From positions 58,324 to 122,323 of the forward strand of contig CAJMPU010000006.1 of NCBI GenBank assembly GCA_905215505.1: DNA of 64,000 nucleotides. Reading direction: 5' to 3'. Source of the DNA: an uncultured bacterium. Lineage in GTDB: Bacteria > Actinomycetota > Coriobacteriia > Coriobacteriales > Coriobacteriaceae. Of the stretch, positions 16,639 to 25,375 are shown one piece after another (positions within the stretch are counted from its first letter, which is position 1; the number at the start of each line of letters is the position of its first letter). Under the pieces are notes generated by a model. The model did no database searches, was not told where the DNA came from, and saw only the letters and a program-made list of their open reading frames with translations. The translations under genes were made by a program, and so were the position numbers.

Positions 16639-18669
16639 TTAAGCGTCAAGGAAGCGTGCATCATGCGCATGCTTCTCGATGTACTCGCGGCGATAGCCGA
16701 CCTCGGAACCCATCAGCTCGCGCACGGCGCGGTCTGCCACCACGGCATCCTCGATCGACACGCGCTGCAGGATGCGGGTCTTGGGGTCCATCGTCGTTGA
16801 GGCAAGCTGCTTGGGATCCATCTCGCCCAGACCCTTGTAGCGCTGGACGGTATAGCCCTTGCGCTTCTTGGTGATCTTGCCGTCCTTGGCCTTGCCGTCC
16901 TCGTCGTTGTCGTCGGGGTTCAGGCCCAGACTCTGGATGGTGTCGCGCAGGATCTCGTCTTCGGGCTGGCGGCCGTTGGGATACACGTAGTGGATCTTGT
17001 TGCGCACCTTAATGCCAAAGATGGGCGGGCAGGCAACATAGACGTAGCCGGCATCGATCAGCGGACGCATGTACTTGTAGAAGAACGTCAGCAGCAGGAT
17101 GCGGATGTGCGCACCGTCGACGTCTGCATCGGTCATGATGATGATCTTGTGGTAGCGCGCCTTGGTGATATCGAAGTCGCCACCGTCGCCGGCACTCGTC
17201 GTGACGCCGCAGCCGATCGCGGTAATCAGCGACTGGATGGTGTCACTCGAGAATGCGCGATGGTCACCAACGCGTTCGACGTTCAGAATCTTGCCGCGCA
17301 GGGGCAGAATCGCCTGGATGTCTCGGCGACGGCCGTCCTTGGCCGAACCGCCTGCCGAGTCGCCCTCTACGATGAAGAGCTCGGTCAGCTCGGCATCGCG
17401 CACTGAGCAGTCAGCGAGCTTACCGGGCAGGGACGCCGTCTCGAGCAGGCTCTTGCGGCGGGTCGCCTCGCGCGCCTTGCGGGCGGCGTTGCGCGCCTTG
17501 CAGGCCTGTTGCGCCTTCTTGACGATCTCGCGGGCGGGCTTGGGATGCTCCTCCAAGTAATCGGCGAGGCCGTCGGTCACGATCTTGAGCGTGAGCGCGC
17601 GCATATAGGAGCTACCGAGCTTGGCCTTGGTCTGCCCCTCAAACTGCGGATCGGGCAGCTTGACCGAGATAACGGCCGAAAGGCCCTCGCGCACATCGTC
17701 GCCGGTCAGGTTGGCGTCTTTTTCCTTGAGCAGGTTCTGCTTGCGCGCGTAGTCGTTGATCACGCGGGTGAGCGCGGTGCGGAAGCCCTCAAGGTGCATG
17801 CCGCCCTCGGGAGTGTAGATGTCGTTGGCAAACGACATGACGTTCTCGCCGTAGCCGCTATTCCACTGCAGGGAAACCTCGACCTCGCCCATCTTGGCCA
17901 CGGGAGCGTCCGGGTCCGATTTGCCCTCGATGTAGATGGGCTCCTTAAAGGCCTCGGGGACGTCCTTGCCCTCGTTGAGGAACTTGACGAAGTCGATGAT
18001 GCCGCCCTCGTAGCAAAACTCCTCCACGTGGGGAGTCGCCTCGCGCTCGTCGGTCAGCACGATCTTGAGGTTCTTATTGAGGAACGCTGTCTCCTGCAGA
18101 CGGTTGTGCAGCGTATCGAAATCGTAGATGCAGGTCTCGAAGATCTCGTCGTCGGGCCAGAAGGTGACGGTGGTGCCCGTCGAATCCGAGGTGCCCACGA
18201 CCTCCATCTTCTTGACGGTCTTGCCGCGCGAGAACTCCATCTCGTAGGTGTTGCCATCGCGACGAACCTGAACGACCACGCGCTTGGACAGTGCGTTGAC
18301 GACGGAGATGCCTACGCCGTGCAGGCCGCCCGAGACCTTATAGGCCGAGTTATCGAACTTACCGCCGGCGTGCAAGATCGTCATGACGACCTCGAGCGTC
18401 GGGATCTTTTTAACAGGGTGCTCGTCGACGGGGATGCCGCGCCCGTTGTCGACGACCGTGATGGAGTTGTCGGCGTGGACCGTCACCTGGATCTCGGTGC
18501 AGAAACCGGCCATGGCCTCGTCGACGGAGTTGTCAACGATCTCCCACACCAGGTGATGCAGACCGCTGGCGCTCGTCGAGCCGATATACATGCCCGGGCG
18601 CTTACGAACGGCCTCGAGACCTTCGAGAATCTTAATCTCGCCGCCATCGTAATCGTTTTCGTTTGCCAC
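16639..18669 (-). CDS. gyrB: DNA gyrase subunit B
   Basis: ATPase subunit of gyrase. The 676-residue protein has the GHKL ATP site: LEGLEAVRKRPGMYIGS, EIVDNSVDEA, DNGRGIPV, GGLHGVGISVVNALS. A transducer region follows, then the TOPRIM domain: LFIVEGDSAGGSAK, PLRGKILNVE, IIIMTDADVDGAHI. The C-terminal RYKGLGEMDPKQL follows. The GTG at 18669 is taken as start because AAGGAGG lies 6 nt upstream. A TTG 18 nt earlier would overlap that site. It forms an operon with gyrA and is separated from the recF side by a terminator. Confidence 0.97.
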   Translation of the reverse strand: MANENDYDGGEIKILEGLEAVRKRPGMYIGSTSASGLHHLVWEIVDNSVDEAMAGFCTEIQVTVHADNSITVVDNGRGIPVDEHPVKKIPTLEVVMTILHAGGKFDNSAYKVSGGLHGVGISVVNALSKRVVVQVRRDGNTYEMEFSRGKTVKKMEVVGTSDSTGTTVTFWPDDEIFETCIYDFDTLHNRLQETAFLNKNLKIVLTDEREATPHVEEFCYEGGIIDFVKFLNEGKDVPEAFKEPIYIEGKSDPDAPVAKMGEVEVSLQWNSGYGENVMSFANDIYTPEGGMHLEGFRTALTRVINDYARKQNLLKEKDANLTGDDVREGLSAVISVKLPDPQFEGQTKAKLGSSYMRALTLKIVTDGLADYLEEHPKPAREIVKKAQQACKARNAARKAREATRRKSLLETASLPGKLADCSVRDAELTELFIVEGDSAGGSAKDGRRRDIQAILPLRGKILNVERVGDHRAFSSDTIQSLITAIGCGVTTSAGDGGDFDITKARYHKIIIMTDADVDGAHIRILLLTFFYKYMRPLIDAGYVYVACPPIFGIKVRNKIHYVYPNGRQPEDEILRDTIQSLGLNPDDNDEDGKAKDGKITKKRKGYTVQRYKGLGEMDPKQLASTTMDPKTRILQRVSIEDAVVADRAVRELMGSEVGYRREYIEKHAHDARFLDA

Positions 18670-18720
18670 ACGTCCTCCTTCAGTCAAGAAAATGTGTACA
18701 GCCTTACTAGTTTATCGTAA

Positions 18721-18747
18721 AAAAATACCCTCGGGACCGAGGGTATT
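18721..18747 (-). terminator. Terminator after the dnaN-recF-dciA genes
   Basis: 11-bp stem AATACCCTCGG (18724-18734) and complement (18737-18747) with a 2-nt loop. T5 or more follows on the minus strand. It sits between the DUF721 gene and gyrB, so gyrBA probably has its own promoter in the 50 nt that remain. Confidence 0.85.
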
Positions 18748-18774
18748 TGGCTCTACAAGGCCACCAGATGCGAT

Positions 18775-19338
18775 TTAAGGCTCTTTTTTGCTTTGCACGC
18801 CCTTGGCCCACTCGGCACTGGCTCTCATGGCATTCTCGAGGGCCTCGCGCAGTTTTTGGTCTTCGATGGGCGCCACCTGGCGCTCGATCTCGGTGCACTC
18901 GGCCTCACTTAGGTCGGCGTGCGGGGCCGGCGGGCGCTCGGTCGTCGCCGGGCGCAGGCGCTCCTTGGCGGCGGGCGGCGTGTGACCGGGCGCGGTGGTT
19001 TTGAACACCAGGCCGTCCACATGCGCACCGGCGCGCTCCATGCGCGCGCGGATGATCTCGCGCAACAACGTCATTTCCTGCGTCCACGAGGGCGAGTCGA
19101 GATACACCAGCAGCTCATTGGACTCGGGCAGGTAGCGCAGCCCCGTCACATGCCGCCCCTCGCGCGTGCCCGAGCACACCGCGTTCCATGCGCGATAGAC
19201 CGTGCGCGACTCCTCGGCGGCCTCCATCTGCGCACGGCGCTTAGGCGTTGCAGCCGCCAGGATGCGCTGGCGCTCTGCGTTCAAAAACCCGCTGAAGGCG
19301 ACTGTCTCGCTCTCGCGCTCGTAATTAGCACGTCTCAC
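18775..19338 (-). CDS. DUF721/DciA-type predicted helicase loader
   Basis: 187 residues. The DUF721 fold is visible at about 35-105: VYRAWNAVCSGTREGRHVTGLRYLPESNELLVYLDSPSWTQEM followed by a helix LLREIIRARM. DciA proteins load the replicative helicase in bacteria that lack DnaC or DnaI, and the gene's place between recF and gyrB is typical in actinobacteria. The C-terminal half is a Pro/Ala-rich linker and a charged helix. The GTG start at 19338 overlaps the recF stop by 14 nt, implying translational coupling. dnaB is in the same window at 3.3-4.7 kb. Confidence 0.8.
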   Translation of the reverse strand: MRRANYERESETVAFSGFLNAERQRILAAATPKRRAQMEAAEESRTVYRAWNAVCSGTREGRHVTGLRYLPESNELLVYLDSPSWTQEMTLLREIIRARMERAGAHVDGLVFKTTAPGHTPPAAKERLRPATTERPPAPHADLSEAECTEIERQVAPIEDQKLREALENAMRASAEWAKGVQSKKEP

Positions 19339-20431
19339 CCATGCTCACCACCTTGGCTCGATCAAGCAGGTCATCGGTAAAGTACCCCAGGTTGGTCGTA
19401 GTTATGACCGTCTGGATATCATCGCCAATCAGCCGCAGGAAAGCGCCGCGACGCTCGCCGTCGAGCTCGCTCATCACGTCGTCCAAAAGCAGCAGTGGGG
19501 CGGTGCCCAGGACATCGCGAGCCACGGCAACCTCGGCCACCTTCCAGGACAGCACCAGCGTGCGCTGCTGTCCTTGGCTGGCAAATGAACGGGCGGAGCG
19601 ACCCGCCACGGTAAACTCAATCTCGTCGCGATGCGGTCCCACCAACGTCACGCCGCGGCGAATTTCCTCGTCGGCATGCTCGTCAAGGGCGGCCAGCATG
19701 CGCTCGTACGCCCAACCCTTCAGCTCTTCGCGATCCTCGACCTGGGGCAAAGCCCCCAGCGTGGACGCATAGGTCACGTTGGCGGCCTCACCTGACGCTA
19801 CTTGCCCGTAGGCAGTGTGCACATGGCCCGCCAGCCGGTCGAGCAGAGCCAACCGGTGCACGAGCAGGGCCGAGCCCGCGCGAGCAATCGAATCGTTCCA
19901 CGCGCCGAGCATCTCGCGACAGCACCAGGTCTCCTTGAGCAGGGCGTTACGCTGGGTCACGCAGCGCCCATAGGTGCTCGCAAGATCGGCATAACGCGCG
20001 CTCAGCTGCATGCCGAAGTCATCGAGGGCGGCGCGGCGCACACTGGCGCCTCGCTTAACCATGTCCAGATGGTCGGGGCAAAACAGCACGCTCGGCAGAA
20101 TCCCGCGCACACCGGCGGCAGAGCATCTCTTGCCGTTGCGACTAAACGAGCGCTTACCGTCCTCCGCGCTCAATCCCATATCAAGCACGCGGCCGTCGCC
20201 CTCGAGCCTCAGCTCGATCTTGCACGAGCCCACGCCGTCATGGACGAGCTCGGCTGCGGTCGGATGCCTAAACGAGGCGCCGCTCGTCAGCAGCTGCAGC
20301 GCCTCTATGAGATTGGTCTTTCCCGCCGCGTTGGGTCCCGCAAGTATCGTCACGCCCTCGTCCAGGGCAAGGCGATAGCTATCGAAGCTGCGGTAGTGCG
20401 CGACGGAAAGATCGCGGGCGAACATGGTCAT
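19325..20431 (-). CDS. recF: DNA replication/repair protein RecF
   Basis: SMC-like ATPase that binds gapped DNA and helps load RecA. The 368 residues begin with LSVAHYRSFDSYRLALDEGV and Walker A GPNAAGKTNLIEAL. The signature SFASQGQQRTLVLSWKVAEV and Walker B LLLLDDVMSELD follow. All ATPase motifs are intact. It starts 9 nt after the dnaN stop and overlaps the DciA-like gene, so dnaN-recF-dciA reads as one operon. Confidence 0.96.
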   Translation of the reverse strand: MTMFARDLSVAHYRSFDSYRLALDEGVTILAGPNAAGKTNLIEALQLLTSGASFRHPTAAELVHDGVGSCKIELRLEGDGRVLDMGLSAEDGKRSFSRNGKRCSAAGVRGILPSVLFCPDHLDMVKRGASVRRAALDDFGMQLSARYADLASTYGRCVTQRNALLKETWCCREMLGAWNDSIARAGSALLVHRLALLDRLAGHVHTAYGQVASGEAANVTYASTLGALPQVEDREELKGWAYERMLAALDEHADEEIRRGVTLVGPHRDEIEFTVAGRSARSFASQGQQRTLVLSWKVAEVAVARDVLGTAPLLLLDDVMSELDGERRGAFLRLIGDDIQTVITTTNLGYFTDDLLDRAKVVSMGETC

Positions 20432-20440
20432 GGCGCAGCG

Positions 20441-21544
20441 CTAGATGCGGACCGGCATGACCAGGTACAGGTAGTTGATCTTGTCGTAGGACTTGAAGAT
20501 GCCCGCCTGCGAGTAGCTCTTGAGCTCCAGCGTGATCTCCTTCTCCTTGGACAGGGCATTGAGGCAGCCGAAGATGTAGTGGTAGTTGAAGGCGATGGTA
20601 CCCGACTCGCCCTCAGCCTCGACATCGATCGTCTCCTGCGCAAGGTCCTGGTCATTGGAAATGGAGGACAGGCCCATCTGCCCGTTCTCGACATCGATCT
20701 CGAACTTGACGGCGGGGTTGGCGCTCGCGATAACGGCCACGCGCTTGAGGGCGGCGTTAAAGGCGGCGACATCGATCTTGACGCTCGTCACGCACGAATC
20801 AGGGATGAGCTGCTTGTAGTTGGGGTACACGCCCTCGATGCGACGCGACACGTAGGTGGTGTTGCCGGCCTCGAAGACGACCTGGGTGTCGGTAGCCCCG
20901 ATCATGATGGTCGCCTGGCTGGCCATGATGTTCAGCGCGTCGTTAAAGGCGTCAGCCGGAACGTTGAGCTCAAAGGAGCCCTCGAGGGTCGAGGTCTCGA
21001 CCTGCGTATCGCACACGGCCAAGCGGAAGGAATCGGTCGCCACCAGGCGTACGGTGTTGTTCTCGACCTTCATGTGCACGCCGCCCAGGATGGGGCGAGC
21101 CTTGTCGGTCGAGGTGACGCGCCACACGCGGCCGACCATTTCGGACAAGACATCGGTCGGCAGCTCCACGGCACTCTCGATGGCATAGGCCGGAAACTCG
21201 GGGAAGTCATTGGCATCGAGCGTGTTCAGCCTAAAAGAGCTCTTCTCGCAACCAATCAGCACCTGGCGCTCGGACAGCTCAAAGGTGACCGGGGCATCGG
21301 GGAGGGTCTTGGTGATATTGGAGAGCATCTTACAGGGGATAACCATCTCGCCCTCTTCTTCGACATGCGCCGCGATGCGATGACGGATCGAGATAGTGTA
21401 GTTAGAGGTCTGGAATTCCAAGATGCCGTCTTGGGCCTTAACGAGCACGCCCGACAGGATGGGGAGGGTGGATGCCGAAGCGACACCCTTCATAACGACG
21501 CCGATGGCTTGTGTAAGCGAGCTCTGGCTGACGGTGAACTTCAT
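20441..21544 (-). CDS. dnaN: DNA polymerase III beta subunit (sliding clamp)
   Basis: Ring clamp that tethers the replicase to DNA. 367 residues in three clamp domains: MKFTVSQSSLTQAI..., PEFP near the first domain junction, ATDSFRLAVCD in the middle domain, and the C-terminal YLVMPVRI, which forms part of the peptide-binding pocket. Length is normal. AAAGGTATT precedes the ATG. It is separated from dnaA by 238 nt with DnaA-box-like sequences. Confidence 0.97.
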   Translation of the reverse strand: MKFTVSQSSLTQAIGVVMKGVASASTLPILSGVLVKAQDGILEFQTSNYTISIRHRIAAHVEEEGEMVIPCKMLSNITKTLPDAPVTFELSERQVLIGCEKSSFRLNTLDANDFPEFPAYAIESAVELPTDVLSEMVGRVWRVTSTDKARPILGGVHMKVENNTVRLVATDSFRLAVCDTQVETSTLEGSFELNVPADAFNDALNIMASQATIMIGATDTQVVFEAGNTTYVSRRIEGVYPNYKQLIPDSCVTSVKIDVAAFNAALKRVAVIASANPAVKFEIDVENGQMGLSSISNDQDLAQETIDVEAEGESGTIAFNYHYIFGCLNALSKEKEITLELKSYSQAGIFKSYDKINYLYLVMPVRI

Positions 21545-21782
21545 CTTTTAATACCTTTCTATAGATATAAATATCTTAATAATAGTAATAGCACTGACGA
21601 AACTGTTGATTACTCCCAAAGACGCAGGTCAGACCAAGAAAGAGAATCGACAGCAACCTGTGTGCAACAGGGGTGGTTTTCCACGTTCAAAACCTGCGCA
21701 AAGCTTTTCATCACCGCGGGTTGGGTTTTAGACACCTTATGCCCGTGGTTTCGACAAGTTTTCAACAGGTGTCTCTATTTCC
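21545..21782. other. dnaA-dnaN intergenic region, candidate part of oriC
   Basis: AT-rich near 21550-21595. Near-matches to the DnaA box TTWTNCACA: TTTTCCACG (21677-21685), TTTTCATCA (21705-21713), TTTTCAACA (21759-21767). The last lies in TTTCGACAAGTTTTCAA, nearly repeated at 24940-24955 on the other side of dnaA. The dnaN promoter must also lie here. Confidence 0.5.
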
Positions 21783-23507
21783 CTACGAGCGCAGTGTAAT
21801 TTTATCGCGCAGCGACTTGAGGTCTTCGGTGACGGTGCGGTCTTCCTGGATCATCTTCTGGACCTTTTTGTAACTCGTGCTGACGGTCGAGTGGTTGCGG
21901 TTGCCAAATTCGGCGCCCACCGCCGTGGTCGTCATCTCGCACATCTCGATGGCCAGGTAGATAGCGATATGGCGTGCTTTGGCGATATTGGCGTTGCGAC
22001 GCGGGCCGATGAGCTCCTCGTGCGTCACGCCGTACTGCTCTTCGATGACGGACTGAACCGTCTGGACGTTGATCTTTTTGGCCGATGTGTCAAAGTACTG
22101 GCTGGCGATGGCGTCGATATCGTCAAAGGTGAGCTCCCCGCCCTCGCGCTCGCGGTCGCCCGCCTCGCCGGCGCAGCGCTCGCAAAAGCTCTCGAGTTCG
22201 CGGATGTTGGTGCCCGAGACCTCGGCCATGTGTTTAAAGTGCTCGTCGGTTAGGTGCCCGCCGTCGCCCCCATAGGCCGCCAGCAGCGAGTCGTCGCCTG
22301 CCTCGGGAGCGGCGACGATGGTGTTCTCGTAATAGCGCTGCAAGATCTTGTATTTCATTTCGTAGCTGGGCTCTGCGACCAGGCAGAGCATGCCGGCGTT
22401 GAAGCGGCTGGTTAGACGCTCGTCCATGCTCAGGTCCTTGGGGGCGCGGTCTGCCGCGATGACGACCTTCTTGTTGTTGCGGATGAACTCGTCCATGAGC
22501 TGGAAAAAGTAGTCCACGCTCGCGCGCTTGCCGATGATGTTTTGGATGTCGTCGATGATGAGCACGTCCACGCCGTGGTACGCCTGCATGATGGGGGCGT
22601 TGCTCTTCTTTTGGCGGTCGAACTCGGTCATCAGGTCGTCCAGATATGCCTGGGAGTTGGCATACTTGACCTTGATCTCGGGCGACTTTTCGGCGAGCTC
22701 GTTTTTGATGGCAAGCAGCAGGTGCGTCTTGCCCAGGCCCGATTTGCCGTAGATGAACAGTGATGTGCACGTGCCGCGCTCGTCCGCGAGGGCGGCAAAC
22801 TTGAGTGCCGAGCGATAGGCATGGCTGTTCTCGGGGCCGTAGACAAAGTTCTCAAAGGTGAATTTTGAGTTCGCGGCGAGCGGGGCTCCATCCGCATTCT
22901 GCTCGGCCGGCACGGTCGGTGCCGGCATGGGTGAAGCGGGGGTCGCGGCTTGCGTGGACTTAGTCGGCGCTCCGCCCTTCATCTGGTTCATCATGCGACG
23001 AAAATCATCGGCCGAGAGCGTGTTCTTGATTGCAATGCCCGAATCCGCGCCCGCCGCTGCGTCGTGAGCGATGGGCATGTGCGTGACGGGTGCGTTCGTT
23101 GACGTCGCCGCCGCGGTCGGCAACGGTGCCATGGTTTCACGGGAAACATCGCTGTGCTGGTGCTCGATTGTCGGCACGTCGCCTGCGGAGGCTGGCGCCG
23201 CCGGGGAAGCAGCGGGAGCAGCGCCGGGCGCCGTCGCGGCAGCGGATTCCGTCGCGGCGCCTTGCGGTGCCACGATGTCGAGCGCAATCGGTGTAAAGGC
23301 GATTTCTTCCAGATAGGCCTCAATGGTCGGCTGATGCTTTTTGAGCTGCGCTATGGCAAAGCGCGAGGGGGCCTCGATCGTGAGCGTATCTTCGGTCAGG
23401 CTTATGGCGCGCGATTGCCCCAGCATGTTGATGAGGCGTGCATCTTGGCCGTCGCGCTGGCAAAAGGCGATGGCATCCCCCAGGATGATGCTTGCTTCCT
23501 CGTCCAC
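21783..23507 (-). CDS. dnaA: Chromosomal replication initiator DnaA
   Basis: AAA+ initiator that binds and melts oriC. The 574-residue product has an N-terminal domain I (about 1-95) and a long Ala/Pro/Thr-rich domain II (about 95-215), which accounts for its above-average length. The AAA+ core has YGKSGLGKTHLLLAI and VDVLIIDDIQNI. Domain IV carries the box-binding signature GAEFGNRNHSTVSTSYKK. The GTG at 23507 follows GGGAGAG by 3 nt. Only 15 nt separate it from the GHKL gene upstream. A near-perfect parS (14 of 16) lies inside it at 23133-23148. Confidence 0.97.
   Translation of the reverse strand: MDEEASIILGDAIAFCQRDGQDARLINMLGQSRAISLTEDTLTIEAPSRFAIAQLKKHQPTIEAYLEEIAFTPIALDIVAPQGAATESAAATAPGAAPAASPAAPASAGDVPTIEHQHSDVSRETMAPLPTAAATSTNAPVTHMPIAHDAAAGADSGIAIKNTLSADDFRRMMNQMKGGAPTKSTQAATPASPMPAPTVPAEQNADGAPLAANSKFTFENFVYGPENSHAYRSALKFAALADERGTCTSLFIYGKSGLGKTHLLLAIKNELAEKSPEIKVKYANSQAYLDDLMTEFDRQKKSNAPIMQAYHGVDVLIIDDIQNIIGKRASVDYFFQLMDEFIRNNKKVVIAADRAPKDLSMDERLTSRFNAGMLCLVAEPSYEMKYKILQRYYENTIVAAPEAGDDSLLAAYGGDGGHLTDEHFKHMAEVSGTNIRELESFCERCAGEAGDREREGGELTFDDIDAIASQYFDTSAKKINVQTVQSVIEEQYGVTHEELIGPRRNANIAKARHIAIYLAIEMCEMTTTAVGAEFGNRNHSTVSTSYKKVQKMIQEDRTVTEDLKSLRDKITLRS
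23133..23148. promoter_or_regulatory. Degenerate parS-like site inside dnaA
   Basis: GGTTTCACGGGAAACA matches the parS consensus TGTTTCACGTGAAACA at 14 of 16 positions. It encodes DVSRET in the disordered domain II, where codon choice is free, so conservation here could reflect ParB binding. Confidence 0.5.
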
Positions 23508-23522
23508 TGTCTCTCCCGTTCT

Positions 23523-24875
23523 TTAGCTCTGAGCTCGCACGCGAGCGGCGCCGAGTTCGGTCAGATGGTATTTCTGGCCATGCTTGATGACCAAGCCGGC
23601 CTGCGCCAAGTCATTGAGCGTGCGTGACCAAGTGGGGGCCGAGTTTCCAAACGCCCTCGCCAGATCGGTTGCACCGCACGCTTGATTTTGCGCCAGATAG
23701 CCCAGCGCGGCGTTGCCGCGATCGCTTACGAACACGTCCGGTTGTGGCTGCGCATACTGATTTGCTGCATTAGGATACATCATTTGAGCTGCTGGTTGTT
23801 GAGAACTCTGCATCGGCGGCATTTGCTGTTGAAAACTTTGAGGCCACTGTTGGTAAGGCTGCGGAGGCATCTGCTGGGCCCAGGGGTTGTACTGCTGCTG
23901 CGGCATCTGCTGGTACGGCTGCTGATATCCCTGCTGGTACTGCTGCGGGAACTGCTGGCCATACCCCAGTGGCGGCATCTGCTGATATGGATATCCCTGC
24001 TGGTACTGCTGATAGCCCATTTGCTGGCCGCCCGGTGCCCCCGTCGCCTGCTGCATTGCTGCTGCATCCTGATCCGCCAGCGGCATGGCCTCTGGCACGT
24101 TTGGCGGCATCGACATCGATGCCGCCTGGGGCTCTTGTGTAGGAAGCATTCCGGGCTGCTGCATCTGTCCCACGGGGGGCTGCATCTGCTGCGTTGCCAT
24201 GGGCTGCTGCGCAAAAGCTCCCGGCAGGGGATATGTGGGCTGCTCCGTCTCGGGCCGCACGGCAGCGCCGCGTCCGCCGGCGCGTTCGATTTCCTGCACG
24301 CGTTTAGGGTTCAGGCTTACCGTAACCACGGTGCCGTTGCCCATGTTGTCCTCGATGGATACGGCACCGCCGGCGTTTTCCAAATACTCCTGCACCATGG
24401 GAAACCCTGCTCCGGTTCCACGGATATAGCGCTTCATTTTGCTGTTTGCGCTGGTAACGCCAAAGTCGAAAGCGCGCTCCTTGTCGTCGATGCCGGGCCC
24501 CTGATCGGCAAATCGGATGGTGTCTCCGCCGTCCAGAATCGAGATGATGGGCTCGGCAAAGTGTGCGTGGATAAAGTTTTCGACAATCTCGCGGATGACC
24601 ATGAGCGAGATATGGCCACCTTGTTCTTTCATGCACTGGTAGACGGTGTTGGTCGTCTCTTCCAAATACGTGCGGACATCTTGCGGATCAATGACGATCA
24701 CACGTGGTGTCGACAGCATGTCGTCATAGACGGCGATGCGCGCGGCGTACATGGCTTTTGGCGCCTGCGTGGTCGTCTGCTCGCCTTCGTCGCGCTCTTC
24801 GCGCACGCCGGTGATGTGCTCGTTGTCGGGTGCCGGGTCTCCGGAATCGACCATGGTGTAAAAGTCGTCAGACAT
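23523..24875 (-). CDS. GHKL ATPase with Q/P-rich linker and winged helix, in the dnaA operon
   Basis: 450 residues in three parts. Residues about 60-205 are a GHKL ATPase: N-box REIVENFIHAHF (94-106), G1 DQGPGID (124-130), G2 GTGAGFPMV (153-161). There is no HisKA dimerisation domain and no phospho-accepting histidine, as in anti-sigma kinases of the RsbW/SpoIIAB type. Residues about 205-385 are extremely rich in Gln, Pro, Met and Tyr. Residues about 386-450 form a winged helix of MarR/ArsR type (AALGYLAQNQACGATDLARAFG, then LAQAGLVIKHGQKYHLTELGAARV). It ends 15 nt before dnaA, so they are probably co-transcribed. I know no name for it. A role in sensing or initiation control is inference. 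Confidence 0.75.
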   Translation of the reverse strand: MSDDFYTMVDSGDPAPDNEHITGVREERDEGEQTTTQAPKAMYAARIAVYDDMLSTPRVIVIDPQDVRTYLEETTNTVYQCMKEQGGHISLMVIREIVENFIHAHFAEPIISILDGGDTIRFADQGPGIDDKERAFDFGVTSANSKMKRYIRGTGAGFPMVQEYLENAGGAVSIEDNMGNGTVVTVSLNPKRVQEIERAGGRGAAVRPETEQPTYPLPGAFAQQPMATQQMQPPVGQMQQPGMLPTQEPQAASMSMPPNVPEAMPLADQDAAAMQQATGAPGGQQMGYQQYQQGYPYQQMPPLGYGQQFPQQYQQGYQQPYQQMPQQQYNPWAQQMPPQPYQQWPQSFQQQMPPMQSSQQPAAQMMYPNAANQYAQPQPDVFVSDRGNAALGYLAQNQACGATDLARAFGNSAPTWSRTLNDLAQAGLVIKHGQKYHLTELGAARVRAQS

Positions 24876-25118
24876 GCCGCTCGCAATCTTTCAAAAGGTT
24901 TCGGACAAATAGTAGCTCACCGTGCAATGTTTCTCATCTTTCGACAACTTTTCAAAACCTGCTGAAAACTTTGGAAAACGGACGAAAAGTTCTCAACATT
25001 GCCAACATGACCTGTTGAAAACTCAATGAAATATCGTGAAAAGTTGCCATGCACCGCTAAATCGAGCTCGGCTTATGGGGGAACCGTGTGAACTGCGCAA
25101 CCTTTTACCTTTGATTTC
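24876..25118. other. Strand-switch region, candidate oriC
   Basis: Divergent spacer between the GHKL-dnaA operon and rpmH. It is AT-rich for this genome and dense in DnaA-box-like variants on both strands: TTTTCAAAA (24949-24957), complement of TTTTCAACA (25013-25021), plus AAAAGTTCTCAACA and GAAAAGTTG. TTTCGACAACTTTTCAA here nearly repeats a sequence in the dnaA-dnaN spacer. Genes to the left run leftward and to the right rightward, as expected at an origin. Confidence 0.55.
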
Positions 25119-25148
25119 TTGACATTTGAACATTGATTTCCCTACAAT
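25119..25148 (+). promoter_or_regulatory. Promoter of rpmH-rnpA
   Basis: TTGACA (25119-25124), 18-nt spacer, TACAAT (25143-25148). This is the best consensus match in the window. Confidence 0.85.
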
Positions 25149-25220
25149 CTTCAAGCTCACGTGTCTATATCTGCGTCCGCGCCCCCGCGGACACTCGAAA
25201 TGCAGCAGGAGGAACTTAAG

Positions 25221-25355
25221 ATGAAGCGTACGTATCAGCCTAATAAGCGTAAGCGTGCCAAGACCCATGGCTTCCGTGCCCGTATGGCCACTAAGGGTGG
25301 TCGTGCCGTGCTCGCCCGTCGTCGCGCCAAGGGCCGCAAGCGTCTCACTGTCTAG
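25221..25355 (+). CDS. rpmH: Large-subunit ribosomal protein L34
   Basis: 44 residues, MKRTYQPNKRKRAKTHGF then RMATKGGRAVLARRRAKGRKRL, an almost invariant sequence. AGGAGGAAC precedes the ATG at 25221. The open frame extends upstream but without similarity. It is first of rpmH-rnpA-yidD-yidC-jag, the standard order next to dnaA. Confidence 0.98.
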   Translation: MKRTYQPNKRKRAKTHGFRARMATKGGRAVLARRRAKGRKRLTV

Positions 25356-25375
25356 CAGCGATACACACATCTCGC

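Noticed and set aside
17509..18720. 403-codon plus-strand frame inside gyrB
   Set aside because: Antisense shadow of gyrB. It runs out through the gyrB start region.
23800..24080. Repetitive CTGCTGGTA-like triplets, at first sight a tandem or CRISPR-like array
   Set aside because: They are codons of the Gln/Pro/Tyr-rich linker of the GHKL protein. There are no regular repeat-spacer units and no cas genes in the window.
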